Of a stretch of DNA of 64,000 nucleotides, positions 31,447 through 42,190 are shown piece after piece; positions within the stretch are counted from its first letter, which is position 1, and each line of letters starts with the position of its first letter. The notes under the pieces are model-generated. The model did not search any database. It worked only from the letters and a program-made list of their open reading frames with translations, and was not told the origin of the DNA. Origin of the DNA: Incurvaria masculella (lineage: Eukaryota > Arthropoda > Insecta > Lepidoptera > Incurvariidae); contig OX335647.2 of the NCBI GenBank assembly GCA_946894095.1, positions 24,074,001 to 24,138,000 on the forward strand, given 5' to 3'. A program made the position numbers and the translations under genes.

Positions 31447-31643
31447 GGGAATATCGGAGAAGTCATCGAGCCAGTAGTACTGCTCGGTGTCGGGGTCGTC
31501 GTCGACCATCGCGGGCCAGCGCGGGAAGCCGGGCATGCGCGCCCACACCACCGAGCCCGCCGACGCCACCGCGTGCAGCATGTCCTCCTCCGCCGCCACC
31601 GACAGCATTACCTCCGGCGCCTCGCACGTCGCGTACCGCCCAT
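31447..31643 (-). CDS. ZCWPW1-like protein, exon 4 (CW end and PWWP first half)
   Basis: 197 nt after acceptor GGGTGTGTAG. Its first two bases complete an Asp codon with exon 3, giving MNPDGRYATCEAPEV: the last zinc cysteine of the CW domain (C127) followed by the family's usual acidic residue. After a short linker comes the PWWP start SVVWARMPGFPRWPAMVDD and QYYWLDDFSDIP. The donor CCC|gtaact is phase 0 and fits exon 5 exactly. Five donors of the same type follow in the tandem array, so alternative use could add 53, 106, 159 or 212 residues. Residues 121-186 of the predicted protein. Confidence 0.88.
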
Positions 31644-31814
31644 CTACACACCCTCATATCACTTCCCGCAGCTGTACTGTTAGTTTTTAGGGGAAAAGAC
31701 CATACCAGATTTATTATTTAGCTAAACAGCCATAGCCTTCGCCAGCTAATGGCCTTCATTCAATTTACCATGATGAGTAGATTTAATTTCTATGAATATA
31801 AAAAAATATTTACA

Positions 31815-32180
31815 TTAAGACTGCACTTCCCCTAACTCATTCGCGGGCATGCCACAAAATCGTGTTATTACGTTCTGGCACCTTCTACATATAGTTCAAA
31901 GAGAAAGACAGTCTCCGTGGTGAGGATACAATTTTTTGCAAAACAGACAATGCGCGTAGTGATTGATTTAAAAAAAATCTATTACAAAACGACTTATAGC
32001 TAAAAGTAAATAACGAAGGCTGTAGTTAAAATTCCAATTCAACACAATCTTACGATGCCAATGGTCAAACATCTACATAGTTCGATCAAATAAAGCTGTT
32101 TTGAGTATAATTTTGGATCTCAGACTAGAAATATGCTCAAGATATCTTCTTTCCACATTTGTATGGAGAGTTACGTCCTT
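31815..32180. repeat. TTAA-family MITE, decayed copy
   Basis: Words in common with 16827-17374 and 37213-37460, such as 'aactcattcgcgggc', 'gctaaaagtaaa' and 'gatcaaataaagctgttttgag'. Clear terminal repeats are lost. Confidence 0.55.
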
Positions 32181-32453
32181 TAAATTTAATTCTTGGCGCC
32201 GAGACATACCATCAGCGCAGGGTTTATGGGAGGGCACCCGGGGCAACTGAACTGCCCGGGACCTCCACAATAGGGGCCATATAAATCGTACTTATTAAAA
32301 TAAAAAGATCGGTAAATGCAAATATATTATGGCGATTTTATATAAAAAATATATATATGATCATTTTTTATTTGTTCAGTTGTCATTTATCTTTATAACA
32401 GTGTGTATTTATATCGTTTATATAACAATAGTGATTTTTTCGTGGGAACAAAA

Positions 32454-34010
32454 ATGGAATCCAATACCTTAAAAAACCTAAGTGGACATGATCTGACCCC
32501 TGTCCCGCCTCACTCACCTTATCTGAATCCCGAGTAAAACACTGAAAGCAGCATCGAAGATGACCCCATCAGCCAAACTAGCCAACAACTCAAACCAACA
32601 CCGAACAACAAAATACTATCTCAACAAATCTTTCACAAAAGTTTATTTCTGAACAGACGTCGCTCTAACTCCCATAATGACCTAACATTCAGGTCACAAA
32701 GCCAAAAAGATTGCACTGAAATAGCTAAAAGCCCAAAAGATGACCAGGAAGAAGACTGGAGCAAAGTTCCTCACAGAAAAAGAATGAGGGAGAGTCCTGA
32801 ATCCTCTACTAGGAACATCAAACAAACTAAAATCAGCACATACTGGCTAAGTCAACCTTTACCCACCTCAAATAGATTTGAGAGACTAGAAGACGAGTAA
32901 GACAACCTCGAACCCGAACAAGAGAAAATAGAAAAGTCATTATCCAAAAATCCATCCCAAAAAGCAAAGCCCCCACCCATCTTCGTAGATAAAGTAGGCT
33001 ACATTCAACCTCTGCTTAACCTACTCAACATACATGCTGCAGGGGACTATGAAATCAAAGTCCTACGTAACGAACAGGTAAAAATTCAGCCACTAACGCC
33101 AGGAGCATACTCAACTATCGTCAAACAACTGGAAGCAACAAACACTGAATTTTACACATATAAGCCCAAGCACAATAGAAACTTTAAAGTAGTCCTCAAA
33201 AACATGGACCCCTCCTGCGACACAGAGGAAATCAAAACAGCACTGAGTGATCTCGGGCACAGCATCGCTAACATTTGGAATGGCAGACAGCGTAGAACTA
33301 AAATACCTCTACCAATTTTTATGATTGAAATGTCACCAAAAGCAAATAATAAAGATATTTATGACATTAAAAGTCTGTTGCACTGCCGTATCATCTTCGA
33401 GCCCCCGCGCCCTAAAAGAGAAATTCCTCAATGCTCAAACTGTCAGCAATATGGGCACACTAAATCATACTGCAGTCGCAAGCCAAAGTGTATTAAGTGT
33501 GCTGGTGACCACACCTCCGCAAATTGCGAAAGAAAAGGTAAGTCGGAAGATGTAAAATGTATTTTGTGTGCCGGCAATCATCCTGCCAATTATAAAGGCT
33601 GCTCAGTCTACTGTAAACTACAGAAAATAAAGTATCCCCCCCTGCGAAGCAAGGAAGTCCCAAAAGTTTTCTATGACTACAACAAGAATAACACATTATT
33701 GTGTTATTCTTGTTGTAGTCAATATGACCTTTGCTCAATCGGTAGGCAACAAGACGAAACCAGATATGCCTCAGAATAACCAAAATAGCTCATCAAACCC
33801 AAAGCCTTCACCAGAAAATAGCCTAAATCCAAACCAGTGTCCTAGTGATCACACTAATATGCGCGAGCTCATGGGCATGCTAAACCAGATGATGCAACAA
33901 ATGGCAATTATGAAAAACATGCTCATAACTCTCACAGCCAAAATGTCACAAAATTCGCGGACTAAAAATTGTTCATTGGAATGCCAACGGGCTGTCAAAT
34001 CATATCCCAG
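32454..34010 (+). pseudogene. jockey-type LINE ORF1 (gag-like)
   Basis: Starts MESNTLKNLSGHDLTP. In-frame stops lie near 32535 and 32898. The conserved PPPIFVDKVGYIQPLLNLL, FYTYKPKHNRNFKVVLK and GHSIANIW blocks are followed by three zinc-knuckle motifs (CSNCQQYGHTKSYC, CIKCAGDHTSANC, CILCAGNHPANYKGC). The tail (NMTFAQSVGNK, MGMLNQMMQQMAI) continues in another frame after the palindrome at 33675-33720. Such proteins bind LINE RNA. Confidence 0.8.
33675..33720. repeat. perfect 20-bp inverted repeat, 6-nt loop
   Basis: GACTACAACAAGAATAACAC, loop ATTATT, then its exact reverse complement. It sits where the LINE ORF1 frame changes, suggesting a local inverted duplication. Confidence 0.95.
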
Positions 34011-36850
34011 AGGTGGAAACATTCTTAAATCTTTTCCAAATTGATATTTTGCTAATTTCGGAAACCCATTTTACCTCAAAAAGCCATTTTAAAACACCAA
34101 ATTACAAATTATACCACACAATCCACCCCGATGGCTCTGCTCATGGTGGCTTAGCAATTCTCATAAAACAGAACATTAAGCATCATCATCATGATGATAA
34201 TAAATAAATAAATAAGTGCAAGTGCTTAAAAACAAAAGTGCAAGTGCATAAAAAGAAGTGCACGCATCAGCATAATGCTGCTAGTGCATTACAATATAAT
34301 AATAATAATAATAATAATGCCTATTGCGAAACTAAGATTCAAGTCACAAGCATCGAAGTTGAAGACTGGTTGGGATGCCTCACCATATCTGCCTCACCGT
34401 ATTGGTCTGGTGTCCATCGCTATATTCAAATGATGTGAAATGAATTTAAATATGTAATTAGTTTTATAGTTTGTTAAAATATGGACTTTGTCTGCAATAA
34501 ATATTTTATTATTATTATATCTGCTCTATATAGCCCACCTAAACACAAGATAAGCAAAGAGGAATATAAGGCATTCTTTAGCACGTTAGGTGAACGCTTC
34601 ATAGCGGGCGGAGACTATAATGCCAAACATACAAATTGGGGATCGCGATTAACAACCACCAAAGGAGGCCAACTTCTGCTCGCTATGCAAGCTCTTAAAC
34701 TAAACGCTGTTTCCTGTGGTAACCCGACTTACTGGCCAACAGACACTGCAAAAACGCCAGACCTGATAGACTTTTGTGTAACAAAAGGGATCGCCAACGC
34801 CTACATAAAAGCTGAAGCAAAGCTGGAAATATTGTCTGATCACTCTCCAGTCCTGGTAACAATAAACAGCGAAGTCAGCCAAGAAGTGAGACCATGCACA
34901 TTGCATAATCTAAAAACTGACTGGAATTTGTTCCGGATGTTGGTGTCATCCAACCTCAATACAAACCTACCACCTAAGACAGATGACGACATTTAATATG
35001 CAGTAGAGCACTTTAATAACTGTGTCCAGCAGTCCGCCTGGATTGCATCTCCATCCTACCTAACCAGCCCTAGCAGACCCCAATGCTCCAAAACCATAAG
35101 GGATAAGATAGCAGAGAAACGTAAAGCTAGGAAACTGTGGCAGCAATCACGTTTCCCAGCGGATAAGAGAAAACTTAATTTTCAAACTGCTCAACTTAAG
35201 AAGCTACTTAGCAGGGAGAAAAATCAGAGGGTCGAGAAATATCTCACTCACCTAGACCCAACAGCTGAAACAAATTACTCAAATTAAACCTCCAATTCGC
35301 AATGTTGACAATACGTGGGCAAAGAGTGACATCAACAAAGCTGAAGCTTTTGCTAAACACCTGACTACAGTATTCATCCCAAATCCAAACGAAGGCCCGG
35401 CTCATGTTGAAGAAGAAGCTTTATCAATACTAAATGAAACATATCAATTAGACTTGCCCATTACTAAGTTCACAAAAACTGACGTATCTTCGGTCATAAA
35501 AAAACTGCAACCGCACAAATCCCCAGGCTATGACTTAATAACCGCAAAGGTATTAAAAGAACTACCTGACAATGGCCTACTCTTCCTAACGCAGTTATTC
35601 AACTCAGTACTGAGAGCAGGGTTTATGCCTCCCCAGTGGAAAGTAGCAAAGATAATCATGGTGTTGAAACCTGGCAAACGTGCTGAGGAAGTGTCATCCT
35701 ACCGCCCAATAAGTCTGCTTCCAGTCCCCTCCAAAGTAATCGAAACACTATTTTCAAATCGATTATTACCTATAGTAAAGAAAAGCAAGCTGATCCCTGA
35801 CCATCAATTTGGATTTAGGCAAATGCACAGCACTATTGAACACATACATAGGCTTGTAGATAATATAAACTACACATTTGAACATAAAAAGTACTGCGCA
35901 GCCGCTCTCCGTGACATATCCCAGGCTTTTGATTGAGTCTGGCAGGATGGACTACTTTACAAAATTAAAAAAATGCTTCCCATAAATTACTTCGTCTTTC
36001 TGAAATCCTACTTGAAATCCAGACATTACTTTGTAAAGCATGGCGAAGAGGTGACAAATCTCCACGAAATTCATGCTGGGATGCCCCAAGGAAGTGTTCT
36101 GGGCCCTACCTTGTATCTACGGTTTACAGCAGATTTACCTCTATCCGAAGGAGTAGTAATGGGTACCTTCGCAGATGACACAGCTGCCCTGGCCATTAAT
36201 GAAAATCACTTAAAAGCATCAGCCAATCTACAGAAAAGCCTTGATAAAATATCCTCATGGTTGAAAGAGTGGCATATAAAGGCTAACGAAACAAAATCAG
36301 TCCAGGTAACTTACACACTTAGACGAGAAACCTGCCCTCCAGTTACGCTCAATGGCTGTCCAGTACCTCAGGCCAACAATGCTAAATATCTAGGTGTCTA
36401 CCTGGACAGACGCCTTACATGGAAAAAACACATCTTTACCAAAAGAAAAGCGCTTAGTCAAAGACTGCGAAACATTTACTGGCTTATAGGTCCCAAATCA
36501 CGCCTTCATTCCAAAAACAAACTCCTCCTATACAAAACTATTCTCAAACATATCTGGTCCTACGGAATCCAACTATGGGGCACAACTGCTAACTTCAAAC
36601 AGAAATACTCCAAAGATTTCAATCCAAGATTCTGCTCATGATTGTCAACGCACCATGGTATGTTACGAACAACAGGCACCATTTGAAACTCCAAATCCCA
36701 TCAGTAAAGGAGGAAGCTAAAACAAAAACAGCAGCATACAAATCAAGACTCGATGAACACCCAAATAAATTAGCCTCAAACTTGATGAAACCGAGGAGGG
36801 TCTTCACCAGACTGAAGAGAAGGGCACCCCAAGATCTAATAACAGCATAG
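33945..36850 (+). pseudogene. jockey-type LINE ORF2 (endonuclease-RT)
   Basis: Endonuclease blocks IVHWNANGLSN, LLISETHFT, GDYNAKHTNWGSR and SDHSPVL are followed by RT blocks SPGYDLITAKVL, SYRPISLLPVPSK, FGFRQMHST, DISQAFD with an adjacent TGA/TAG-type break at 35934, GMPQGSVLGPTLY, FADDTAALA, KYLGVYLDRRLTW, and an end at LKRRAPQDLITA. Insertions at about 34200-34315 and 34391-34510 split the endonuclease; the second is bounded by 'atatctgc' on both sides and has an ATT-repeat tail. Confidence 0.85.
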
Positions 36851-37493
36851 CTTATAGCTGTGTACTTTTTGTGGAAATGTCGCTGGACATTTGCCACACA
36901 ACACAAGACAACTATTCCTACCAAAAAAACCTATAAACTGACAGATTGCAGTTTAAAATAATAATAAAAAAATATATAACAATAGTGATGTTTTCTATGG
37001 ATTAAGGTTTTGATTTAAGTTTTGTCTTACTCTAGGCTACATTGTGTAACAAAAAAAATATTATTTCACCTAATTGAAAAATAATTAGGGTCCTCCTGTA
37101 TGCCCTCCATACCTTTTTACTTTATGAACACATCAAGTATTGATTGTCCTAAGTAGTTAGGAAACATAAAACGCAAGTGTACACCGATGATGGTATTGTG
37201 AATTTACCTTAAGGTGGCCCTTCCCGGCGGGACTAACTCATTGGCGGGCAAGGTACAAAACGTGCTATTGCGCTCTGGGACCTTCTCTGTTTCATAGATA
37301 CAGACAGGCTCCGTGATGAGGAGGATGCAACATGTCCACAAAGCAGACAATGCACATAGTGTTTTATTTGGTAAGATTTACGAAAAATGTTATTACAAAA
37401 AGATTTACAGCTAAAAGTAAACGACGACCGCTGTAGTCAAAAATCAAACAAAAACCAAATTTGTTTATTTAGATTTTCACTGTTGTTCGACAT

Positions 37494-37644
37494 AATGCTT
37501 AATGTTTACGGATATACAGTGTTAAAAAGGCTCACTTCTTTTCGACGTTTCGTCCACCACGTTGCGGACATCATCAGGATCGCAGCAAAACGTCGAAAAG
37601 AAGTGAGCCTTTTTAACACTGTATATCCGTAAACATTAAGCATT
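37494..37644. repeat. perfect 57-bp inverted repeat around hammerhead-like core
   Basis: Arms 37494-37550 and 37588-37644 are exact reverse complements by eye, running from AATGCTTAATGTTTACGG to CTTTTCGACGTTT. The 37-nt spacer carries the motif described in the next entry. Confidence 0.95.
37547..37577 (-). ncRNA. hammerhead-ribozyme-like core (Penelope type?)
   Basis: On the minus strand: CTGATGA, one extra T, then TCCGC-type stem II text (GTCCGC and GTGGAC around a 6-nt loop, one G-U pair), then GAAAC followed by GTCG. CUGAUGA...GAAAC with a very short stem III ending in GUC is the arrangement known from hammerheads of Penelope-like elements. The extra nucleotide after CUGAUGA and the flanking perfect arms, which could sequester the core, make activity uncertain. 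Confidence 0.55.
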
Positions 37645-37840
37645 AAAAACCAAATTGATTATAAATCTTCATGAAACAAGCTAAGTCTGGTGACATTTTT
37701 TTTTAAGATGTTTTTATTTTATTGTTGAATAATCAGCCTCCAAAGTTATTATATAAAAAAATTCGATCTTTCGGACCTTATAACTTGGAAACCAAACACA
37801 TTTTTACAATGACAATGGTCATCAGACAACAAGTTCGAAC

Positions 37841-39573
37841 CTTAGATGAAAAAGAATGGATACGGTACCTCCATACTGACAATAGTTCAAAAGCGTTCCT
37901 ATTTTTAAAAAAACTCACACACCTATACTTTTACATGCACACCAAACTCTACTACGTAAAGGGTAATAGAGCAGGACCAAGGTATAAGGAAATGCATCAT
38001 GCGAAAAAGTGACAAATAGATTCATCTAATCGCGGAAGAATGAAATGAGACAAAAATTTCCTTAAATTGAATTAGTTATAGCATGAGAAAAAGGGATGGT
38101 GACATTTGTGACATCTGGTCACAAATGTTCGTAGATATAGTGCAAAATTCATCCTAATCCATCATGACACATCAACGATGCGCGCATCCTAAGCCCTTTG
38201 AGCAGAATGGCGCGTCAAAACTAAATGAAAAATGAAAGTGAAAACGGCAGGGTTGCCAAAAATTATCACGAAAATAAATAACAATATATTGTATTGTGCA
38301 TTAAAATATTAAGGTTCCTATTTAGTGATAGTGGTCAGAACAAGTAGTACCATGGTTGTATAGTTAACAAGGCATCAAATAATCTTTTCGCGAATTTGCA
38401 AGCGGGAAAATGAAAAAAATATTAATGGAATCATTCATTAAACCATTGTTATTCTGAGTAAAAATCATCGATATTAAGGATAAATTAATAAAGTCGAATA
38501 TACACAATTTGTAAATATTGAAATCATAAAATAAAATAAACACAAAGAGGGAATCATTAATATATTGCAAGTATGGGTCAAACATTGCAAAACAAATAAT
38601 ATTGATTATTCTTGAATTGTACATGTTTGCATTTTATGCATTTAAAAATTTCGTTCAATGCGTTTTAGATGCTAAAAAATAGTCCAAATAATAGTCAGTA
38701 CAGTGTTATGTAAAACCTGTTGATGATTATTGCCGTTCGCCGTAAATGTGTGATGGTATTTTGATAAACCACTAAGTTCTTTCTTTTTATTTTTTTTTTT
38801 ATTTCCTTCAAATAGGTTCAGTTTATTACGCTTTTGTCCTTTTGTGGCGGCTTTAATCCCCAGATTGGTTTTATGTATATGATAAAGTTTTACATTTACA
38901 TATTTTTCGATAATAGCCCTAAGAAGATGGAGTCTATGATTAAATGTAGCAGGTTGAAGGAATGAATACTCATTCAATGACAAAAGGACATTTGAGCCAA
39001 GAAACGACTTGAGAATTTTAATCTTTATGGAAACGAGCTGTCTGTCACATGTAAAATTTTGACCATTTTCAAGGATGTACCTTTTTATCACAGCCTCAGA
39101 ACTAAGACATATTATACAAACATCCTAAACGACATTATAAAAAATAATAAACAGTACGTAGACTATTGTTTTATGGCAGCCCTACTTGTTTTTAAAATAA
39201 AATTTAGTTCAATATATAATACTGAAATGAAAACAAAAATAAAAATCGAACTGACAATTTAAGTTTGCTTGTGCCAACCCTGTTTGCGCCTTTACAACAC
39301 ATAAAAGGTTTCAGGTCAACTAAACTAAAAATATACTGAATATGCTTGCACTTATACGTGGAATGTGATTCCATTGCTCTTGTTGTCCTTTATGGCGTTA
39401 TTTCCATATTTTTCAACAACACAAGACGACATTTTGTTGATACTTTGAAATCTCGTCCAACTGAATTCATCACTGACGTCTAACACCGACTGAGAGCATA
39501 TCGGCTGACTGAGCTTACTTTTGACGGACCGTAAAATTTGTTTAGTCCCCTATCCATTCCTTTTTCATCTAAG
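37841..39573. mobile_element. DNA transposon with 8-bp target duplication
   Basis: Termini CTTAGATGAAAAAGAATGG and CCATTCCTTTTTCATCTAAG are inverted (one base indel) and flanked by GTTCGAAC on both sides (37833-37840, 39574-39581). The left side of the host is MITE sequence that resumes intact on the right. Eight-bp duplications are typical of hAT, P and Merlin superfamilies. 1733 bp, so internally deleted if it derives from an autonomous transposon. Confidence 0.82.
38672..39091 (-). pseudogene. possible transposase C-terminal fragment
   Basis: 139-residue frame inside the 8-bp-duplication element: LLSLNEYSFLQPATFNHRLH, LLRAIIEKYVNVKLYHI, then a lysine-rich stretch. The FNHRLHLLRAIIEKYVN block reminds me of the C-terminal end of P/THAP-type transposases, which would fit the 8-bp duplication, but I cannot confirm it. 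No DNA-binding THAP domain is present. It may be a remnant of the autonomous parent. Confidence 0.35.
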
Positions 39574-39719
39574 GTTCGAACAAATAAAGCTATTTTGAGC
39601 AAATTTTGTATCTGTCAAAAAATATGGGCATGATCTTTTTTCCACGTTTGTATAGGGAGTTGAGCGAGAAGGCCCACCTTAAGCAGTAGACAGTGCCAAG
39701 ATAATATAAAGATAACTCA

Positions 39720-40110
39720 ATTCAGCACCGAATGGTCCACCTTGTTGGGGACCCACAACTTACCGCTGGCTTGGAGTCACTGAGCCACAGACGGTTTGTG
39801 GGGTCTCTCAGTCTGTTCTACGGGTACTATCATGGACGTTGCTCTGTGAAACTTGCATCCCTCATTCCTCCCCATCCTCTATAACCGGAACACTTGCTGC
39901 AGAGAATCAGAGCACCCCCTTGTGGTTGACATTAGGCTTTTGAGAACGAACCGTTTCTCAAACTCATTTCTTTGCCGCACCGCCAGGATATGAAACTGTC
40001 TGCCGGCGGGTGCCTTGCCTGGAAGTCTTCAAGCGTAATTTGAACAAGCACGATAGCTCCGAAACGTTGACCAGCACGTCCTGTTCCTTACACGCGCGTT
40101 AAGTCGTCAA
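39720..40110 (+). pseudogene. LINE ORF2 C-terminal fragment
   Basis: Translation includes LESLSHRRFVGSLSLFYGYYHGRC, KLASLIPP and later LISLPHRQ, the well-known C-terminal end of many lepidopteran LINE RTs, in which the HRR..GALALFYRYYHG block is conserved. Several stops and frameshifts. Confidence 0.65.
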
Positions 40111-40194
40111 ACTAAATATCATAGATTAACAATAAAATTGTAGAAATTACAAGACTAACAAGACAATAGCTACGAGTTTGATATAATCGATTCT

Positions 40195-40400
40195 GGGAAA
40201 AAATCCTTTTATAGCTACATACACAAACAAATATTTACTGGAGTCCCACTAGCACTAAACAAAACGGAAATCTTGTAAACGGCAGCAGGGCAGTGGATGA
40301 TACCTTGGCAGACCAATTTGAAAATACCTATGTCCGAAAACCAGATGGACCTCTTCCAACTCTTAATATTCCTAGAGTTGAGAATTTTCTGACAGACATA
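40195..40400 (+). pseudogene. LINE linker fragment
   Basis: The frames give SFYSYIHKQIFTGVPLALNK and, after a shift, SRAVDDTLADQFENTYVRKP, resembling the region between endonuclease and RT in CR1/RTE-type LINEs. Short and decayed. Confidence 0.4.
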
Positions 40401-41062
40401 TGAAAAAACTTTTTTTTTCCTATTATATATCCACGAGCAGTCGATAGACTATAATTGGATGTCTTCAGTGAGGTTAGGACTTTACAGGAGACGAGGCCAG
40501 TGCTTCGACTGCCCTATTTATATAACTTAGCCCCTTTGACTATTTTGTATTTAGTTTAGTGTCTTTTGCGTGGATAACAAAATCACAAGGAACACGGGTG
40601 TTGTTTTACACTATGATGTTTTTGTTTTATACTTTCACTGTTTTTGCACTAAGTTTGATATAATCTTCGAGAGCTCTATTTTGCACATCATGACACTTGA
40701 CAGTTATTCGGTATTTTCCTTATGACAAATGGAAATATAAGTAAATTAAAACAGTTTTATCAATATGAGAAGAATCACATATTTTAAAACATAATATCTT
40801 ATAGTCAGACTGAGCTAGCTTGCAAATTTCCAAATTTGTCTAGTGTCAGCACCTTCATTCGGAGTATTCAGAAGTTTTTCACCTCTGATAAAGTTAGGTT
40901 TACATAACTCCCAATAAACAACTGATTTGCAAATAGAGACCAAATTTTTTTATGTAATTGGACATTTATTTATTTATTTATTTATTCATGTAACAATATA
41001 CCTAACATTACAGCGTAATAGCCAAGGCGTTAGGCAATTTATAAGTACAGTACACACCTTTT
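40401..41062. other. intron 2/3 stretch, nothing recognised
   Basis: AT-rich. An ATTT microsatellite at 40970-40985 marks the 3' tail of the LINE fragment that follows on the minus strand. Confidence 0.4.
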
Positions 41063-41712
41063 TTAAAAATTATGCAGCTTCAAAGTAAGCAGTAACTGCC
41101 TTCTGGAACTCGGCCAGAGTGCAAGCATAGATGTCTATTTTGTCAGATATATCATTTAGAGCTGTAAGCGCACGTGTGAGCGGCGCGTGACGCAGCATGT
41201 TGGTCCGCGAGGAGGGCAGCGCGAAGTGAGGGTGAGAGCGCGCGCGACTGTAATTGTCTGGGGCGAACAGATTAACACTCTCTAGCACTGAAAAATTTTG
41301 CGCGTGTCCTATTACTAATTTAAACACATATTTTGTTAACGCAACATTTCGGCGTACTTCTAGTAACTGGTATCCCACCATTCCTAGAATAAATTTTGTT
41401 GGATATGTATTCGGATAAATCGGATAAAAACCATAATTCTTTTTATAAAGGAACCTCAAAAACTTTTTTTGCACTCTTTCAAGCATGGCAGTATATTTAG
41501 CCTCATGAGGGTTCCATATCATTCCGTTGGATTCTAGCTTGCTTCTCACAAATGTGTTGTACAGGATCTTTACTGCATCTGTACTGCGCAAAAGGTATGC
41601 TTGTCTCAATACAAAACCCAGGGTCCGAAAGGAGCTTTTGCATAGTTTGTCGATGTGATCATGAAAAGACAATTTGGTGTCCATGATAACACCTAAGTCT
41701 TTCTGACATGTA
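41063..41712 (-). pseudogene. LINE ORF2 C-terminal fragment, minus
   Basis: About 205 codons open on the minus strand: KDLGVIMDTKLSFHDHIDKL, LRQAYLLRSTDAVKILYNT, RSKLESNGMIWNP, LERVQKKFLRFLY and a long C-terminal region ending in AVTAYFEAA. The KDLGV and ERVQKKFLR blocks are the RT thumb of CR1/R1-type LINEs. The catalytic domain is absent; the fragment is 5'-truncated and followed by an ATTT tail. Confidence 0.75.
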
Positions 41713-41727
41713 TATTACTGTTATAAT

Positions 41728-41895
41728 ATTATCCAAACACATTAGGTGCCATGCCAGGATCTTCCGTATATTGAACGGCTAAATTAAACTTGATGGAAAA
41801 CACAGACCATTTGCATCGCAACTTTGACCATAGTTTATTCAATGCGATTGTACAAACCCGGGAGGGATTTAACCTACCACCTAATAAGTGTTGGT
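41728..41895 (-). repeat. SINE fragment, minus
   Basis: 'attaggtgccatgccaggatc', 'gatggaaaacacag', 'caatgcgatt' and 'aacccgggaggg' mark the SINE body. The head is replaced by other sequence that runs into exon 3 of the CW-PWWP gene. Confidence 0.7.
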
Positions 41896-41984
41896 GTGGG
41901 TTTGTTACTACGATCACCCGGAGTCGGAAATTTGGACATCGAAGTGGTGGGGGTGGAGGGGTGGAATGTTGGTTTGAGGAGGAC

Positions 41985-42190
41985 CTGGGTTCATGTGGCA
42001 GTACCACTTGTCTGGCAGCTGCATCGGGTCATGCACATCCTTGAGGAAGCGAAACTTGTTGCACTGCTTGTAGTCGCAAGCCACCCACAGGCCGGCAGTC
42101 GTGCGGCGCGCTTGCAGCCAGCGCAGCCGCTCCGCGTGCGGCACACGCGCTGGCGGCTGGCTCAGCTCGATCCCTGCTGGCCGCCGTCCG
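41985..42190 (-). CDS. ZCWPW1-like protein, exon 3 (CW zinc finger)
   Basis: 206 nt after acceptor GTTGGTATGCAG. Its first base completes a Ser codon with the phase-2 end of exon 2. After a linker rich in Arg and Pro comes the CW domain: GLWVACDYKQCNKFRFL, LPDKWYCHMNP, completed by D-GRYATC in exon 4. Zinc ligands are C90, C95, C116 and C127 (CX4CX20CX10C), with the defining tryptophans W87 and W114. The donor CCCAG|gtcctc is weak but gives the only junction that completes the CW consensus. CW domains bind the H3 tail, usually H3K4me. Residues 52-120. Confidence 0.88.

Larger units (their letters stand above)
32436..36972 (+). mobile_element. jockey-type LINE, full length but decayed
   Basis: A 17-bp target duplication 'tatataacaatagtgat' flanks the element (32419-32435 and 36973-36989), and the 3' end is A-rich. 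Order: ORF1 (gag) with zinc knuckles, ORF2 with endonuclease and RT. Stops, frameshifts, small insertions in the endonuclease (34188-34510) and an inverted duplication at 33675 have killed it. Located in intron 3 of the CW-PWWP gene, in the opposite orientation to that gene. Confidence 0.88.
37213..39678. mobile_element. TTAA-family MITE split by two insertions
   Basis: TTAA (37209-37212) plus GGTGGCCC opens it, and GGGCCCACC-like text before TTAA (39679-39682) closes it. Internal words match 16827-17374. Two later insertions lie inside: the 37494-37644 inverted repeat and a 1.7-kb element at 37841-39573. Confidence 0.8.

Noticed and set aside
37381..37632. plus-strand frame through the left inverted arm
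   Set aside because: It crosses MITE text and the inverted repeat without any recognisable protein similarity.
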